DNA of 64,000 bases from Pseudomonas hydrolytica (GTDB lineage Bacteria > Pseudomonadota > Gammaproteobacteria > Pseudomonadales > Pseudomonadaceae), in assembly GCF_021495345.1 (NCBI RefSeq), contig NZ_CP099397.1, positions 2,170,001 through 2,234,000 on the forward strand, written 5' to 3'. The notes under the pieces were generated by a model. It was not told the DNA's origin. It saw only the letters and a list, made by a program, of their open reading frames with translations, and did not search any database. Positions 36,904 to 50,547 of this stretch are shown in pieces; the first letter of the stretch is position 1; the number at the start of each line of letters is the position of its first letter. Both the position numbers and the translations under genes were made by a program.

Positions 36904-38676
36904 ATGGCTAGCATCCGTACTCTTTCCTATGACGCCATCATCGTAGGTGGCGGCGGCGCCGGCATGCGTGCTGCGCTGCAACTGGCCCAGGGCGGCCACA
37001 AGACTGCCGTGGTCACCAAGGTGTTCCCGACTCGTTCGCACACCGTTTCCGCTCAGGGTGGCATCACCTGCGCCATCGCTTCGGCCGACCCGAACGACGA
37101 TTGGCGCTGGCACATGTACGATACCGTCAAGGGTTCCGACTACATCGGCGACCAGGACGCTATCGAATACATGTGTTCCGTCGGCCCGGAGGCCGTGTTC
37201 GAGCTCGAGCACATGGGGCTGCCGTTCTCCCGTACCGAGCAGGGCCGCATCTATCAGCGCCCGTTCGGCGGCCAGTCCAAGGGTCCGGACAATCCGACCC
37301 AGGCTGCCCGTACCTGCGCCGCTGCCGACCGTACCGGTCACGCGCTGCTGCACACCCTGTACCAGGCGAACCTGAAGGCTGGCACCTCGTTCCTCAACGA
37401 GTGGTATGCCGTTGACCTGGTGAAGAACCAGGACGGCGCCATCGTCGGCATCATCGCCATCTGCATCGAGACTGGCGAAACCGTCTACATCCGTTCCAAG
37501 GCCGTGGTGCTGGCCACTGGCGGTGCCGGTCGTATCTACGCCTCCACCACCAACGCCCTGATCAACACCGGCGACGGCGTGGGCATGGCCCTGCGTGCCG
37601 GCGTGCCGGTGCAGGACATCGAAATGTGGCAGTTCCACCCGACCGGTATCGCCGGCGCCGGTGTTCTGGTTACCGAAGGCTGCCGTGGCGAGGGTGGTTA
37701 CCTGATCAACGCCCATGGCGAGCGCTTCATGGAGCGTTACGCCCCTAACGCCAAAGACCTGGCCGGCCGCGACGTGGTCGCCCGCTCCATGGTCAAGGAA
37801 GTGATCGCCGGCAACGGCTGTGGCCCGAACAAGGACCACGTACTGCTCAAGCTCGATCACCTCGGCGAAGAAGTGCTGCACAGCCGCCTGCCGGGCATCT
37901 GCGAACTGTCCAAGACCTTTGCCCACGTCGACCCTGTGGTCGCGCCGGTTCCGGTCATCCCGACCTGCCACTACATGATGGGCGGCGTTGCCACCAATAT
38001 TCATGGTCAGGCCATCACCCAGGACGCCAACGGCAACGACAAGATCATCGAAGGTCTGTTCGCCGTGGGTGAAGTCGCCTGCGTATCGGTGCACGGTGCC
38101 AACCGTCTGGGCGGCAACTCGCTGCTGGACCTAGTGGTATTCGGCCGCGCTGCCGGTCTGCACCTGGAAAAAGCGCTCAAGGAAGGTGTCGAGGTGCGTG
38201 GCGCCAGCGAAACCGACATCGAGCAGTCGCTGGCCCGCCTGGCTGGCGTCAACGAGCGCAGCACCGGCGAAGAAGTCGCGCCGCTCAAGCGCGAGCTGCA
38301 ACAGTGCATGCAGAACTACTTCGGTGTATTCCGTACCGGCGAATACATGCAGAAGGGCATCCAACAACTGGCCGACCTGCGCGAGCGTATCGCCAAGGTG
38401 AAGATCTCCGACAAGAGCCAGGCGTTCAACACTGCGCGTATCGAAGCGCTGGAACTGCAAAACCTGCTCGAAGTCGCCGAAGCGACCGCGGTCGCGGCCG
38501 AGGCTCGTAAAGAGTCCCGTGGCGCCCACGCTCGTGAAGACTTCGAAGAGCGCGATGACCAGAACTGGCTGTGCCACTCCCTGTACTTCCCAGGCGAGAA
38601 GCGCGTGGCCAAGCGTGCTGTCAACTTCGCGCCGAAGACCGTTCCGGCGTTTGAACCCAAGGTTCGGACTTATTAA
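36904..38676 (+). CDS. sdhA: Succinate dehydrogenase flavoprotein subunit SdhA
   Basis: A 590-residue flavoprotein oxidising succinate to fumarate. FAD-binding [11 protein letters not shown] (15-25), the covalent-FAD histidine H46 in [11 protein letters not shown], the substrate-site [21 protein letters not shown], and [19 protein letters not shown] are all present. Full length. Central gene of sdhCDAB, followed 11 bases later by sdhB. Confidence 0.98.
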   Translation: MASIRTLSYDAIIVGGGGAGMRAALQLAQGGHKTAVVTKVFPTRSHTVSAQGGITCAIASADPNDDWRWHMYDTVKGSDYIGDQDAIEYMCSVGPEAVFELEHMGLPFSRTEQGRIYQRPFGGQSKGPDNPTQAARTCAAADRTGHALLHTLYQANLKAGTSFLNEWYAVDLVKNQDGAIVGIIAICIETGETVYIRSKAVVLATGGAGRIYASTTNALINTGDGVGMALRAGVPVQDIEMWQFHPTGIAGAGVLVTEGCRGEGGYLINAHGERFMERYAPNAKDLAGRDVVARSMVKEVIAGNGCGPNKDHVLLKLDHLGEEVLHSRLPGICELSKTFAHVDPVVAPVPVIPTCHYMMGGVATNIHGQAITQDANGNDKIIEGLFAVGEVACVSVHGANRLGGNSLLDLVVFGRAAGLHLEKALKEGVEVRGASETDIEQSLARLAGVNERSTGEEVAPLKRELQQCMQNYFGVFRTGEYMQKGIQQLADLRERIAKVKISDKSQAFNTARIEALELQNLLEVAEATAVAAEARKESRGAHAREDFEERDDQNWLCHSLYFPGEKRVAKRAVNFAPKTVPAFEPKVRTY

Positions 38677-38687
38677 GGGTGACTGAT

Positions 38688-39395
38688 ATGTTGCAAGTCA
38701 GTGTTTATCGCTACAACCCGGAGAAGGACGCGGCTCCGTTCATGCAGGACTTCCAGATCGACACCGGCGGCAAGGACATCATGGTCCTGGACGTGCTGGC
38801 GCTGATCAAGGAGCAGGACGAAGGTTTCTCCTATCGTCGCTCCTGCCGCGAGGGCGTATGCGGCTCCGACGGCATGAACATCAACGGCAAGAACGGCCTG
38901 GCCTGCATCACCCCGCTGTCTGCAGCGGGGCTGAAAGGTGGCAAGCTGGTGATTCGTCCGCTGCCGGGTCTGCCGGTCATTCGTGACCTGGTCGTCGACA
39001 TGAGCATCTTCTACAAGCAGTACGAGAAGGTGCAGCCGTTCCTGCAGAACGACACGCCGGCTCCGGCCATCGAGCGTCTGCAGTCGCCGGAAGAGCGCGA
39101 GAAGCTCGACGGTCTGTACGAGTGCATCCTGTGCGCCTGCTGCTCGACCAGCTGCCCGTCGTTCTGGTGGAACCCGGACAAGTTCCTCGGTCCCGCTGCG
39201 CTGCTGCAGGCCTATCGTTTCCTGGCCGACAGCCGCGACACCAAGACCGCCGAGCGTCTGGCTTCGCTGGACGATCCGTTCAGCGTGTTCCGCTGCCGCG
39301 GCATCATGAACTGCGTCAACGTGTGCCCGAAGGGTCTGAACCCGACCAAGGCAATCGGCCACGTGCGCAACATGCTGCTGCAGAGCGGTACCTGA
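38688..39395 (+). CDS. sdhB: Succinate dehydrogenase iron-sulfur subunit SdhB
   Basis: A 235-residue iron-sulfur subunit. The [2Fe-2S] ligands lie in SCREGVCGSDGMNINGKNGLAC, and the [4Fe-4S] and [3Fe-4S] ligands in CILCACCSTSCPSFWW and CRGIMNCVNVCPKGLNP. It passes electrons from SdhA to quinone. ATG 38688 (MLQVSVYRYN) is preferred over GTG 38679 since AAGGG lies eight bases before it. Confidence 0.97.
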   Translation: MLQVSVYRYNPEKDAAPFMQDFQIDTGGKDIMVLDVLALIKEQDEGFSYRRSCREGVCGSDGMNINGKNGLACITPLSAAGLKGGKLVIRPLPGLPVIRDLVVDMSIFYKQYEKVQPFLQNDTPAPAIERLQSPEEREKLDGLYECILCACCSTSCPSFWWNPDKFLGPAALLQAYRFLADSRDTKTAERLASLDDPFSVFRCRGIMNCVNVCPKGLNPTKAIGHVRNMLLQSGT

Positions 39396-39645
39396 TTCGC
39401 AAGTTGCTGTACCCGTAACACCTGCATTGCCGGCTCCGGCCGGTAATGCAGCAAAAGCCAGAGCCGCAGCCCACAAAGCCGCGGCTCATACTCGAAAAAT
39501 ATGACGACCAGCAGGGGCATCCGGGCTGGTACCCGGACTATCTGCGGGAACCCAAGTGGCTTGATCCGAGTCGCAGCAAGATGACTTTGATTGGAGCCAT
39601 GCGGTATTCACGCCGGTGGTGTCCCCTTACCGAGGGTGACCAAGC
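39396..39645 (+). other. Structured sdhB-sucA spacer
   Basis: 250 bp with three inverted repeats: a 13-bp stem (one G-T pair) at 39422-39434/39439-39451, arms GAGCCGC/GCGGCTC around 39461-39487, and TCCGGG/CCCGGA around 39518-39540. None is followed by a T-run. A 71-codon frame (39446-39661) crosses it and overlaps the sucA start; it is not convincingly coding. Possible mRNA-processing or stabilising element between sdh and suc. Confidence 0.5.
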
Positions 39646-42477
39646 ATGCAAGAAAGCGTGATGCAGCGCATGTGGGACAGTGCCCACCTATCCGGTGGCA
39701 ACGCTGCCTACGTGGAAGAGCTCTACGAGCTCTACCTGCACGATCCCAACGCTGTGCCAGAAGAATGGCGCACTTACTTCCAGAAGTTGCCGACCGACGG
39801 CAGCGCTGCAACGGACGTATCGCATTCGACCATTCGCGATCATTTCGTCCTGCTCGCCAAGAATTCGCGTCGTGCCCAGCCGGTTTCCGCCGGGGCCGTC
39901 AGCAGCGAGCACGAAAAGAAGCAGGTGGAAGTGCTGCGCCTGATCCAGGCCTACCGCATGCGTGGCCATCAGGCCGCCCAGCTCGACCCTCTGGGTCTGT
40001 GGGTGCGCACTGCGCCGTCTGATCTGTCGATCAATCACTACGGCCTGACCGACGCAGACCTGGACACCACGTTCCGTACCGGCGAGCTGTACATCGGCAA
40101 GGAAGAGGCAACGCTACGTGAAATCCGCGACGCGCTGCAGCAGACATATTGTCGCACCATCGGCGCCGAGTTCACCCACATCGTCGACTCCGGCCAGCGC
40201 AACTGGTTCGCCCAGCGCCTGGAGAGCGTGCGCGGTCGTCCGCAGTTCTCTCCCGAGGTGCGCGCCCACATCCTCGAGCGCGTCACCGCTGCCGAAGGCC
40301 TGGAGAAGTACCTGGGCACCAAGTACCCGGGCACCAAGCGTTTCGGTCTGGAAGGTGGCGAGAGTCTGATCCCGCTGCTGGACGAGATCATCCAGCGCTC
40401 GGGTTCCTACGGCACCAAGGAAGTGGTCATCGGCATGGCCCACCGCGGCCGTCTGAACGTTCTGGTCAACACCTTCGGCAAGAACCCGCGCGACCTGTTC
40501 GACGAGTTCGAAGGCAAGAAGACCGAAGGCCTGTCGTCCGGCGACGTGAAGTACCACCAGGGCTTCTCCTCCAACGTCATGACCCCGGGTGGCGAAGTGC
40601 ACCTGGCGCTGGCGTTCAACCCCTCGCACCTGGAAATCGTTTCCCCGGTGGTCGAGGGTTCCGTGCGTGCCCGTCAGGATCGTCGCAACGACGCCACCGG
40701 CGACAAGGTGCTGCCGATTTCCATCCACGGTGACGCGGCATTCGCCGGTCAGGGCGTGGTCATGGAAACCTTCCAGATGTCGCAGACCCGTGGCTACAAG
40801 ACGGGCGGCACCATCCACATCGTGATCAACAACCAGGTTGGCTTCACCACCAGCCGTCCGGAAGATGCGCGCTCGACCGAATACGCCACCGACGTGGCGA
40901 AGATGATCCAGGCGCCGATCTTCCACGTGAATGGCGATGATCCGGAAGCCGTGCTGTTCGTCACCCAGCTGGCCGTCGACTACCGCATGCAGTACAAGCG
41001 CGACGTGGTCATCGACCTGGTCTGCTACCGCCGCCGCGGCCACAACGAGGCCGACGAGCCGAACGGCACCCAGCCGCTGATGTATCAGCAGATCGCCAAG
41101 CAGCGCACCACCCGTGAGCTCTACGCCGACGCCCTGGTTGCCGCTGGCGTGCAGAGCAGCGACGACGTGCAGGCCAAGATCGACGACTACCGTACCGCGC
41201 TGGACAACGGCCAGCACGTGGTCAAGAGCCTGGTCAAGGAGCCGAACAAGGAGCTGTTCGTCGACTGGCGTCCGTATCTGGGCCACGCCTGGACCGCGCG
41301 TCACGACACCCGTTTCGATCTGAAGACCCTGCAGGATCTGTCCGCCAAGCTGCTGGAAATTCCGGAAGGCTTCCTGGTTCAGCGTCAGGTCGCGAAGATC
41401 CTCGAAGACCGTCAGAAGATGGGCGCGGGCGGCTTGCCGATCAACTGGGGCTTCGCCGAGACCATGGCTTACGCCACGCTGCTGGTCGAAGGTCACCCGA
41501 TCCGCATGACCGGTCAGGACATCGGCCGCGGTACCTTCTCGCACCGTCATGCGGTGCTGCACAACCAGAAGGACGCCTCCACCTACGTTCCGCTGAAGAA
41601 CCTGTACGAAGGTCAGCCGAAGTTCGAGCTGTACGATTCGTACCTCTCCGAGGAAGCGGTTCTGGCCTTCGAATACGGCTATGCCACCACCACGCCGAAC
41701 GCGCTGGTGATCTGGGAAGCTCAGTTCGGCGACTTCGCCAACGGCGCCCAGGTGGTATTCGACCAGTTCATCTCCAGTGGCGAGCACAAGTGGGGCCGTC
41801 TCTGCGGTCTGACCGTTCTGCTGCCGCACGGCTATGAAGGGCAGGGGCCTGAGCACAGCTCGGCACGTCTGGAGCGCTATCTGCAGCTGTGCGCCGAGCA
41901 CAACATGCAGGTCTGCGTACCGACCACGCCGGCGCAGGTCTACCACATGCTGCGTCGTCAGGTGATCCGTCCGCTGCGCAAGCCGCTGGTGGTGCTGACG
42001 CCGAAGTCGCTGCTGCGTCACAAGCTGGCCATCTCGACCCTGGAAGATCTGGCCGAAGGCTCCTTCCAGACCGTCATCGGCGAGATCGATTCGCTGGACC
42101 CGAAAAAGGTCGAGCGCATGATCCTGTGCAGCGGCAAGGTCTACTACGACCTGCTGGAGAAGCGTCGTGCCGAGGGTCGCGAGGACATCGCCATCATCCG
42201 TATCGAGCAGCTCTATCCGTTCCCGGAAGAGGATCTGGCCGAGGCACTGGCGCCGTACAAGAACCTCAAGCACATCGTCTGGTGTCAGGAAGAGCCGATG
42301 AACCAGGGCGCCTGGTACTGCAGTCAGCATCACATGCGTCGCGTCGCCACTGCGCACAAGAAGGGCCTGTTCCTCGAATACGCGGGCCGTGAGGCTTCGG
42401 CTGCGCCGGCTTGCGGTTATGCCTCGATGCATGCCGAGCAGCAGGAAAAACTGCTGCAGGACGCCTTTACTGTTTAA
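39646..42477 (+). CDS. sucA: 2-oxoglutarate dehydrogenase E1 component SucA
   Basis: A 943-residue thiamin-diphosphate-dependent E1 that decarboxylates 2-oxoglutarate and transfers the succinyl group to the lipoyl arm of SucB. The opening [34 protein letters not shown] is the E1o docking region; [33 protein letters not shown] and the ThDP site [14 protein letters not shown] follow. Full length. First gene of sucAB-lpdG-sucCD. Confidence 0.98.
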   Translation: MQESVMQRMWDSAHLSGGNAAYVEELYELYLHDPNAVPEEWRTYFQKLPTDGSAATDVSHSTIRDHFVLLAKNSRRAQPVSAGAVSSEHEKKQVEVLRLIQAYRMRGHQAAQLDPLGLWVRTAPSDLSINHYGLTDADLDTTFRTGELYIGKEEATLREIRDALQQTYCRTIGAEFTHIVDSGQRNWFAQRLESVRGRPQFSPEVRAHILERVTAAEGLEKYLGTKYPGTKRFGLEGGESLIPLLDEIIQRSGSYGTKEVVIGMAHRGRLNVLVNTFGKNPRDLFDEFEGKKTEGLSSGDVKYHQGFSSNVMTPGGEVHLALAFNPSHLEIVSPVVEGSVRARQDRRNDATGDKVLPISIHGDAAFAGQGVVMETFQMSQTRGYKTGGTIHIVINNQVGFTTSRPEDARSTEYATDVAKMIQAPIFHVNGDDPEAVLFVTQLAVDYRMQYKRDVVIDLVCYRRRGHNEADEPNGTQPLMYQQIAKQRTTRELYADALVAAGVQSSDDVQAKIDDYRTALDNGQHVVKSLVKEPNKELFVDWRPYLGHAWTARHDTRFDLKTLQDLSAKLLEIPEGFLVQRQVAKILEDRQKMGAGGLPINWGFAETMAYATLLVEGHPIRMTGQDIGRGTFSHRHAVLHNQKDASTYVPLKNLYEGQPKFELYDSYLSEEAVLAFEYGYATTTPNALVIWEAQFGDFANGAQVVFDQFISSGEHKWGRLCGLTVLLPHGYEGQGPEHSSARLERYLQLCAEHNMQVCVPTTPAQVYHMLRRQVIRPLRKPLVVLTPKSLLRHKLAISTLEDLAEGSFQTVIGEIDSLDPKKVERMILCSGKVYYDLLEKRRAEGREDIAIIRIEQLYPFPEEDLAEALAPYKNLKHIVWCQEEPMNQGAWYCSQHHMRRVATAHKKGLFLEYAGREASAAPACGYASMHAEQQEKLLQDAFTV

Positions 42478-42542
42478 CGCCTTCATCCGCCAGGTGGCAG
42501 GTGCCACCTGGCGGTAAAACCGAATTTAAGGAAACGCATACA

Positions 42543-43775
42543 ATGGCTATCGAGATCAAAGCCCCAACCTTCCCGGAATCGGTTGCCGACGGCACCGTCG
42601 CTACCTGGCACAAGAAGCCGGGCGAAGCGGTCAAGCGCGATGAGCTGATCGTCGACATCGAAACCGACAAGGTGGTGATCGAAGTCCTGGCCGAGGCCGA
42701 CGGCGTCCTGGCTGAAATCATCAAGAACGAAGGCGACACCGTTCTTTCCAACGAACTGCTGGGCAAGCTGACCGAAGGTGGCGCTGCCGCCGCTGCTCCG
42801 GCTGCCGCTCCGGCCGCTGCCGCCGCCCCGGCTCAGGCTGCTGCTCCGGCCGCCGCCGCTGGTGACGACGCCATCCTCTCGCCGGCCGCGCGCAAGCTGG
42901 CCGAAGAGAACGGCATCGACCCGAACAGCATCGCCGGCACCGGCAAGGGCGGCCGTGTGACCAAGGAAGACGTGGTCGCTGCCGTCGAAGCCAAGAAGAA
43001 CGCTCCGGCTGCCGCACCGGCCAAGCCGGCCGCTGCTCCTGCCGCCGAAGCTCCGGTAATCGCCACCGGCGACCGTACCGAGAAGCGCGTGCCGATGACC
43101 CGCCTGCGCGCCAAGATCGCCGAGCGTCTGGTCGAGGCGCAGTCCTCCATGGCCATGCTGACCACCTTCAACGAAGTGGACATGACCGAAGTCATGGCCC
43201 TGCGCTCGAAGTACAAGGACCTGTTCGAGAAGTCCCACAATGGCGTGCGCCTGGGCTTCATGTCGTTCTTCGTCAAGGCCGCTACCGAGGCGCTGAAGCG
43301 CTTCCCGGCAGTCAACGCCTCGATCGACGGCAACGACATCGTTTACCACGGCTACGCCGACATCGGTGTTGCCGTGTCCAGCGACCGTGGCCTGGTGGTT
43401 CCGGTGCTGCGCAACGCCGAGCTGATGAGCCTGGCTGAAATCGAGAGCGGCATTGCCACCTTCGGCAAGAAGGCGCGCGACGGCAAGCTGTCGATCGAAG
43501 AAATGACTGGCGGTACCTTCACCATTACCAACGGCGGTACTTTCGGTTCGATGATGTCGACCCCGATCGTCAACCCGCCGCAGGCCGCGATCCTGGGTAT
43601 GCACAACATCATCCAGCGCCCGATGGCGATCAATGGTCAGGTGGTGATCCGTCCGATGATGTATCTGGCGCTGTCTTACGACCACCGCCTGATCGATGGT
43701 AAGGAAGCCGTGACCTTCCTGGTGACCATCAAGAACTTGCTTGAAGATCCGGCTCGCCTGCTGCTGGAAATCTAA
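42543..43775 (+). CDS. sucB: Dihydrolipoyl succinyltransferase SucB (E2 of OGDH)
   Basis: A 410-residue E2. One lipoyl domain (~1-75) with the modified lysine K43 in [11 protein letters not shown]; an Ala/Pro-rich flexible linker (~80-108); the E1/E3-binding domain (~112-150, [26 protein letters not shown]); a second linker; and the catalytic domain with the [13 protein letters not shown] active-site histidine. ATG 42543 has TAAGGAAACG upstream. Forms the 24-mer core. Confidence 0.97.
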   Translation: MAIEIKAPTFPESVADGTVATWHKKPGEAVKRDELIVDIETDKVVIEVLAEADGVLAEIIKNEGDTVLSNELLGKLTEGGAAAAAPAAAPAAAAAPAQAAAPAAAAGDDAILSPAARKLAEENGIDPNSIAGTGKGGRVTKEDVVAAVEAKKNAPAAAPAKPAAAPAAEAPVIATGDRTEKRVPMTRLRAKIAERLVEAQSSMAMLTTFNEVDMTEVMALRSKYKDLFEKSHNGVRLGFMSFFVKAATEALKRFPAVNASIDGNDIVYHGYADIGVAVSSDRGLVVPVLRNAELMSLAEIESGIATFGKKARDGKLSIEEMTGGTFTITNGGTFGSMMSTPIVNPPQAAILGMHNIIQRPMAINGQVVIRPMMYLALSYDHRLIDGKEAVTFLVTIKNLLEDPARLLLEI

Positions 43776-45278
<1,503 letters not shown>

Positions 45279-45518
45279 GCGTCACAAGTGGCCGCCTCGT
45301 GCGGCCACGCAAATTGTTGTAAGCCGCCGGGTAGGCGGGGCGTCGTGCAATCGCCCCATCGCTGCGGCGGTGTTTGCAAGCAGAACCACGTCGGATGGCC
45401 CGCGTCGAGTTCGTCTCGCGGCGGAAAGCCCGACGGACTGCTTCGGCAGTCACAGGTGGCGCGGTATCACAAGTACAGCGCCGAATGCGCAATACCTAAA
45501 CGAAGACGGTAGACAAGC
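45279..45518 (+). other. lpdG-sucC spacer with two hairpins
   Basis: 240 bp, no convincing gene. Hairpin GTGGCCGC/GCGGCCAC (45288-45308) lies 10 bases after the lpdG stop, without a T-run. GACTGC-TTCG-GCAGTC (45436-45451) is a UUCG hairpin. Sequence suits partial termination or RNA processing so that sucCD level differs from sucAB; this is inference. Confidence 0.45.
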
Positions 45519-46684
<1,166 letters not shown>

Positions 46685-46685
<1 letters not shown>

Positions 46686-47572
46686 TGAGCATCCTGATCA
46701 ACAAAGACACCAAGGTCATCTGCCAGGGCTTCACCGGCTCGCAGGGCACCTTCCACAGCGAACAAGCCATCGCCTACGGCACCAAGATGGTCGGCGGCGT
46801 GACTCCGGGCAAGGGTGGTAGCACTCACCTGGGCCTGCCGGTGTTCAACACCGTCAAGGAAGCCGTGGAAGCCACTGGCGCTGAAGCGTCGGTGATCTAC
46901 GTTCCGGCTCCGTTCTGCAAGGACTCGATCCTGGAAGCGGCCAACGGCGGCATCAAGCTGATCGTCTGCATCACCGAAGGCATCCCGACCATCGACATGC
47001 TGGAAGCCAAGGTCAAGTGCGACGAGCTGGGCGTACGCCTGATCGGCCCGAACTGCCCGGGCGTGATCACTCCCGGCGAGTGCAAGATCGGCATCATGCC
47101 GGGTCACATCCACCTGCCGGGCAAAGTAGGCATCGTGTCGCGTTCCGGCACCCTGACCTATGAAGCCGTGAAGCAGACCACCGACGCCGGCTTCGGCCAG
47201 TCCACCTGCGTGGGCATCGGCGGTGACCCCATCCCGGGCTCCAACTTCATCGATATCCTGAAGCTGTTCCAGGAAGATCCGAAGACCGAAGCGATCGTCA
47301 TGATCGGTGAGATCGGCGGTTCGGCCGAGGAAGAAGCGGCTGCCTTCATCAAGGCCAACGTCACCAAGCCGGTGGTTTCCTACATCGCTGGTGTGACCGC
47401 TCCTCCCGGCAAGCGCATGGGCCACGCTGGCGCCATCATCTCCGGCGGCAAGGGCACTGCAGACGAGAAGTTCGCTGCGCTGCAGGACGCCGGTGTGAAA
47501 ACCGTGCGTTCCCTGGCTGACATCGGCAAGGCCCTGGCCGAGCTGACCGGTTGGGAAGTCAAGAACGCCTAA
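46685..47572 (+). CDS. sucD: Succinyl-CoA synthetase alpha subunit SucD
   Basis: A 295-residue alpha subunit that binds CoA ([15 protein letters not shown] at the N-terminus) and carries the phosphorylated histidine in [15 protein letters not shown] (near residue 246). [10 protein letters not shown] and [11 protein letters not shown] are family landmarks. Overlaps sucC by one base; a strong terminator follows. Confidence 0.98.
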
Positions 47573-47589
47573 GCGTTTCTGACCCTCGC

Positions 47590-47620
47590 AAAAAGGCCAC
47601 CTTCGGGTGGCCTTTTTGTT
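47590..47620 (+). terminator. Terminator of the sdh-suc operon
   Basis: Arms AAAAGGCCACC (47591-47601) and GGTGGCCTTTT (47606-47616) around a TTCG tetraloop, then TGTTTG. Classic intrinsic terminator 18 bp after sucD. Confidence 0.95.
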
Positions 47621-48005
47621 TGTCTGCAGAGCAGTTGCCGCGTTACCTGTACCGACGGTCCGTAGGGTGCGCTGTGCGCACCAGATGGCATATGCAAAGG
47701 GACCGAGCCCCCTACAGGCTGGATCTATCAGCATATGCGTAAGCCCGGGGCGGGCAGGGCAGTTGCTGCCAAAGCCGCGTGACTGTCGAGCATGCGACAG
47801 CCAGTTGCGCCAGTTCGACAGCTCGTCCGCCAACTGTGCTGCTGACCGGCAGTTTTCGTTAGTATCCGCGCCTTACCGTGTCCGTGGCGTCACAAGCGCC
47901 TGGCGATGCCTTTAGTGGTTCGAGCCAAACGCTCGGGCGACGTTTCCCCGATCCCTCAAGGAAACCCCGCAACTCTTCGATTTCCTGTTCGTGGTATTTC
48001 CCTTT
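47621..48005. repeat. sucD-braB spacer with palindromic repeat
   Basis: 385 bp without a supported gene. GTAGGGTGCGC-TGT-GCGCACC holds a 7-bp palindrome (47666-47682) that resembles short GTAGGGTGCGC-type intergenic repeats of some pseudomonads. Two copies of GCATATGC (47688-47695, 47731-47738) and a CTGTCG/CGACAG pair near 47782-47799 follow. The braB promoter must lie in the right part but was not resolved. Confidence 0.45.
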
Positions 48006-49319
48006 ATGACTCGTTTGCAAGGCTCGGACCTCCTGGCCCTCGGCTTCATGACTTTTGCGCTGTTCCTCGGCGCCGGCAACATCATCTTCCCGCCCAGCGC
48101 GGGCCTGGCGGCGGGGGATAACCTGCTGCCGGCGGCACTGGGCTTTCTCCTGACCGGCGTCGGCCTGCCGTTGCTGACGGTGGTCGCCCTGGCTCGTGTC
48201 GGTGGCGGTATGGATCTGCTCACCGCGCCGCTGGGCAAGATCGCCGGCGCAACCCTGGCGGTGGCGGTGTACCTGGCCATCGGCCCGCTGTTCGCCACCC
48301 CGCGTACCGCCGTGGTGTCGTTCGAGATGGGCATCGCGCCATTCACCGGTAACGAAGGCGCGCCGCTGCTGATCTACACCCTGGTGTATTTCGCGGCCGT
48401 GCTGTTCCTTTCGCTCAATCCGGGACAACTGGTCGATCGCATCGGCAAGTTCATCACCCCGGTACTGCTGGCGGCGCTGCTGGTGCTGGGCGGCGCGGCC
48501 CTGTTCGCACCGGCCGGCGAGATCGGCACGGCTGCCGAGAGCTATCGCGAGACGCCGCTGGTGCAAGGCTTCCTGCAGGGCTACCTGACCATGGATACCC
48601 TGGGCGCGCTGGTCTTCGGTATCGTCATCGCCAGTGCCATTCGTGACCGCGGTGTCAGCGACGCCGGCCTGGTGACCCGTTATTCGGTGATCGCCGGCAT
48701 CATCGCCGCCATCGGCCTGTCGCTGGTGTACCTGGCGCTGTTCTACCTCGGCGCCACCAGCCAGGGCATCGCGGGCGATGCGCAGAACGGCGTGCAGGTG
48801 CTGACCACCTACGTACAGCACACCTTCGGCACCACCGGCAGCCTGTTGCTGGCCGTGGTCATCACCCTGGCGTGCCTGACCACGGCGGTAGGCCTGTTGA
48901 CCGCTTGCGGCGAGTTCTTCAGCAAGCTGCTGCCGGTTTCCTATCGCAGCGTGGTGATCGCCTTCGGTCTGTTCAGTCTGGTGGTGGCCAACCAGGGCCT
49001 GACCCAGCTGATCAGCTTCTCCATCCCGGTGCTGGTCGGTCTGTATCCGCTGGCCATCGTGCTGGTCGCCCTGAGCCTGGCCAATCGCCTGTGGGTTTCC
49101 CAGTCGCTGGTCTTCGTGCCGGTGATGGCCGTTACGCTGATCTTCGGTGTGGCTGACGGTGTTGCCGCGACCCCCTGGGCCGACAAGGTTCCCGCCTGGT
49201 TCGGGCAGCTGCCGCTGGCCGGTCAGAGCCTGGGCTGGCTGCTGCCGGTGGCGGTGACGCTGGTGCTGGTCGTGGCGCTGGATCGCATCCTCGCGCTGCG
49301 TCAGAGCGCAACCGCCTGA
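48006..49319 (+). CDS. braB: Branched-chain amino acid Na+-coupled transporter BraB (BrnQ family)
   Basis: A 437-residue inner-membrane carrier with twelve helices for leucine, isoleucine and valine, coupled to Na+. The start TRLQGSDLLALGFMTFALFLGAGNIIFPPSAG, then YLAIGPLFATPRTAVVSFEMG and GYLTMDTLGALVFGIVIASAIRDRG, match P. aeruginosa BraB closely in sequence and length. ATG 48006 is preferred to GTG 47991. It follows sucD as in P. aeruginosa. Confidence 0.95.
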   Translation: MTRLQGSDLLALGFMTFALFLGAGNIIFPPSAGLAAGDNLLPAALGFLLTGVGLPLLTVVALARVGGGMDLLTAPLGKIAGATLAVAVYLAIGPLFATPRTAVVSFEMGIAPFTGNEGAPLLIYTLVYFAAVLFLSLNPGQLVDRIGKFITPVLLAALLVLGGAALFAPAGEIGTAAESYRETPLVQGFLQGYLTMDTLGALVFGIVIASAIRDRGVSDAGLVTRYSVIAGIIAAIGLSLVYLALFYLGATSQGIAGDAQNGVQVLTTYVQHTFGTTGSLLLAVVITLACLTTAVGLLTACGEFFSKLLPVSYRSVVIAFGLFSLVVANQGLTQLISFSIPVLVGLYPLAIVLVALSLANRLWVSQSLVFVPVMAVTLIFGVADGVAATPWADKVPAWFGQLPLAGQSLGWLLPVAVTLVLVVALDRILALRQSATA

Positions 49320-49337
49320 GTCGCGCTTCCAACACAA

Positions 49338-49363
49338 GGGCCGCCCACAAGGCGGCCTTTTTT
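49338..49363 (+). terminator. braB terminator
   Basis: Arms GGCCGCC (49339-49345) and GGCGGCC (49351-49357), loop CACAA, then six T. Confidence 0.9.
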
Positions 49364-49421
49364 GTCGACCCCGAAGCAAGGTGCCTGGCTATAATTCGCG
49401 GCAGTCCTACAAGGAGTTGGC

Positions 49422-50156
49422 ATGCCCATCAGCGATCAATACCTGCCGCATTTTCTGGCCGCACTCTGGTTCATCTTCTGCTGGGGCGGCTATACCCGCT
49501 ACGCCTCCTGGAAGGGGCAAACCACACCCTGTCTGGCCAGCGTCCTGCATCTGTACCGTGAGGACTGGATGCGCCGCATGCTGCTGCGCGACAACCGCAT
49601 CGCCGACGCCAACGTGATCGGCAACCTCGAGCGCAACGCGTCCTTCTTCGCCTCCAGCACCCTGATCATCCTGGCCGGTATCCTCACCGTCCTGGGCGCC
49701 TCCGACCGCGCCCTGTCGCTGCTGGCCGACATTCCGTTCGTGCAGCAGGCCAGTCGCGGACTGTCGGAAATCAAGCTCCTGTGCCTGGGCATCATCTTCG
49801 TCTACGCCTTCTTCACCTTCAGCTGGTGCATGCGCCAGTACAACTTCGCCGCCGTGCTGGTGGGCTCGGCGCCGATGGTGGGCGAGCGGCATGTCACCGA
49901 GCAGGAACGCAAGGCCTTCGCCGAGCGCACCGCGCGGGTGATCTCGATGGCCGCCAACCAGTTCAACTTCGGCCTGCGCGCCTACTATTTCGGCATGGCG
50001 ACCCTGGCCTGGTTCATCAACCCCTGGTTCTTCATGCTGGTCACCGCCGGTGTGGTCGTGGTGCTGTATCGCCGTGAGTTCCACTCGGACGTTCTGGAAG
50101 TAATGGTCTATACCCCAACGCCGGCCGCCGAGGTGGCCAAGGAGAAGAGTGAATGA
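49422..50156 (+). CDS. DUF599 membrane protein
   Basis: A 244-residue inner-membrane protein of family DUF599 with four hydrophobic segments (~10-28, 72-92, 120-140, 190-215). The stretch RNASFFASSTLIILAGILTVLGA and FSWCMRQYNFAAVLVGSAP are family landmarks. Function unknown. It overlaps the MAPEG gene by four bases (ATGA) and so is coupled with it. Confidence 0.88.
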   Translation: MPISDQYLPHFLAALWFIFCWGGYTRYASWKGQTTPCLASVLHLYREDWMRRMLLRDNRIADANVIGNLERNASFFASSTLIILAGILTVLGASDRALSLLADIPFVQQASRGLSEIKLLCLGIIFVYAFFTFSWCMRQYNFAAVLVGSAPMVGERHVTEQERKAFAERTARVISMAANQFNFGLRAYYFGMATLAWFINPWFFMLVTAGVVVVLYRREFHSDVLEVMVYTPTPAAEVAKEKSE

Positions 50157-50545
50157 GCATTCCGTTCTGGTGCGTCTTCATCAGCGCCTTGCTGATCTTC
50201 ATCGCCAAGGCGCCGGTGGCCAAGGCCATGGCCGAGGAGGGCGGCGGTCGTTACGACAATCACCATCCACGCGCGCAACAGGCACGCCTGACCGGCTTCG
50301 GTGCCCGTGCGCTGGCCGCGCATCTGAACAGCATCGAAGCGTTTCCCCTATTCGCCGTCGGCGTGCTGATGGCGCATGTCACCCAGACCTACGGCTTTCT
50401 GATCGACCTGCTGGCCATCGTCTTCGTGGTCAGCCGGGTGCTGTATCTGCTGTTCTACTGGTACGACCTGCACTGGCAGCGCAGCCTGGTCTGGGTTGTC
50501 GGCCTGCTCTGCAGCCTCTTGCTGATGCTCAGCCCGGCGCTGTGA
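50153..50545 (+). CDS. MAPEG-family membrane protein
   Basis: A 130-residue protein with four hydrophobic segments and the MAPEG pattern: NHHPRAQQARLTGFGARALAAHLNSIEAFPLFAVGVLMAH around residues 39-78, including the conserved N-x-x-E segment. MAPEG proteins include glutathione transferases of membranes; bacterial members are mostly uncharacterised. Second gene of a pair with DUF599. Confidence 0.88.
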   Translation: MSIPFWCVFISALLIFIAKAPVAKAMAEEGGGRYDNHHPRAQQARLTGFGARALAAHLNSIEAFPLFAVGVLMAHVTQTYGFLIDLLAIVFVVSRVLYLLFYWYDLHWQRSLVWVVGLLCSLLLMLSPAL

Positions 50546-50547
50546 TG

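Noticed and set aside
36238..38094. Minus-strand frame opposite sdhC, sdhD and sdhA
   Set aside because: Antisense shadow with low-complexity His/Asp/Gly composition and no ribosome site or family motif.
40114..42507. Long minus-strand frame (797 codons) opposite sucA
   Set aside because: Antisense shadow of a conserved gene; composition dominated by Leu/Val/His/Gln and no recognisable motif.
42780..42870. Ala/Pro-coding tandem-like stretch in sucB
   Set aside because: It is the normal flexible inter-domain linker of E2 proteins, not a DNA repeat of interest.
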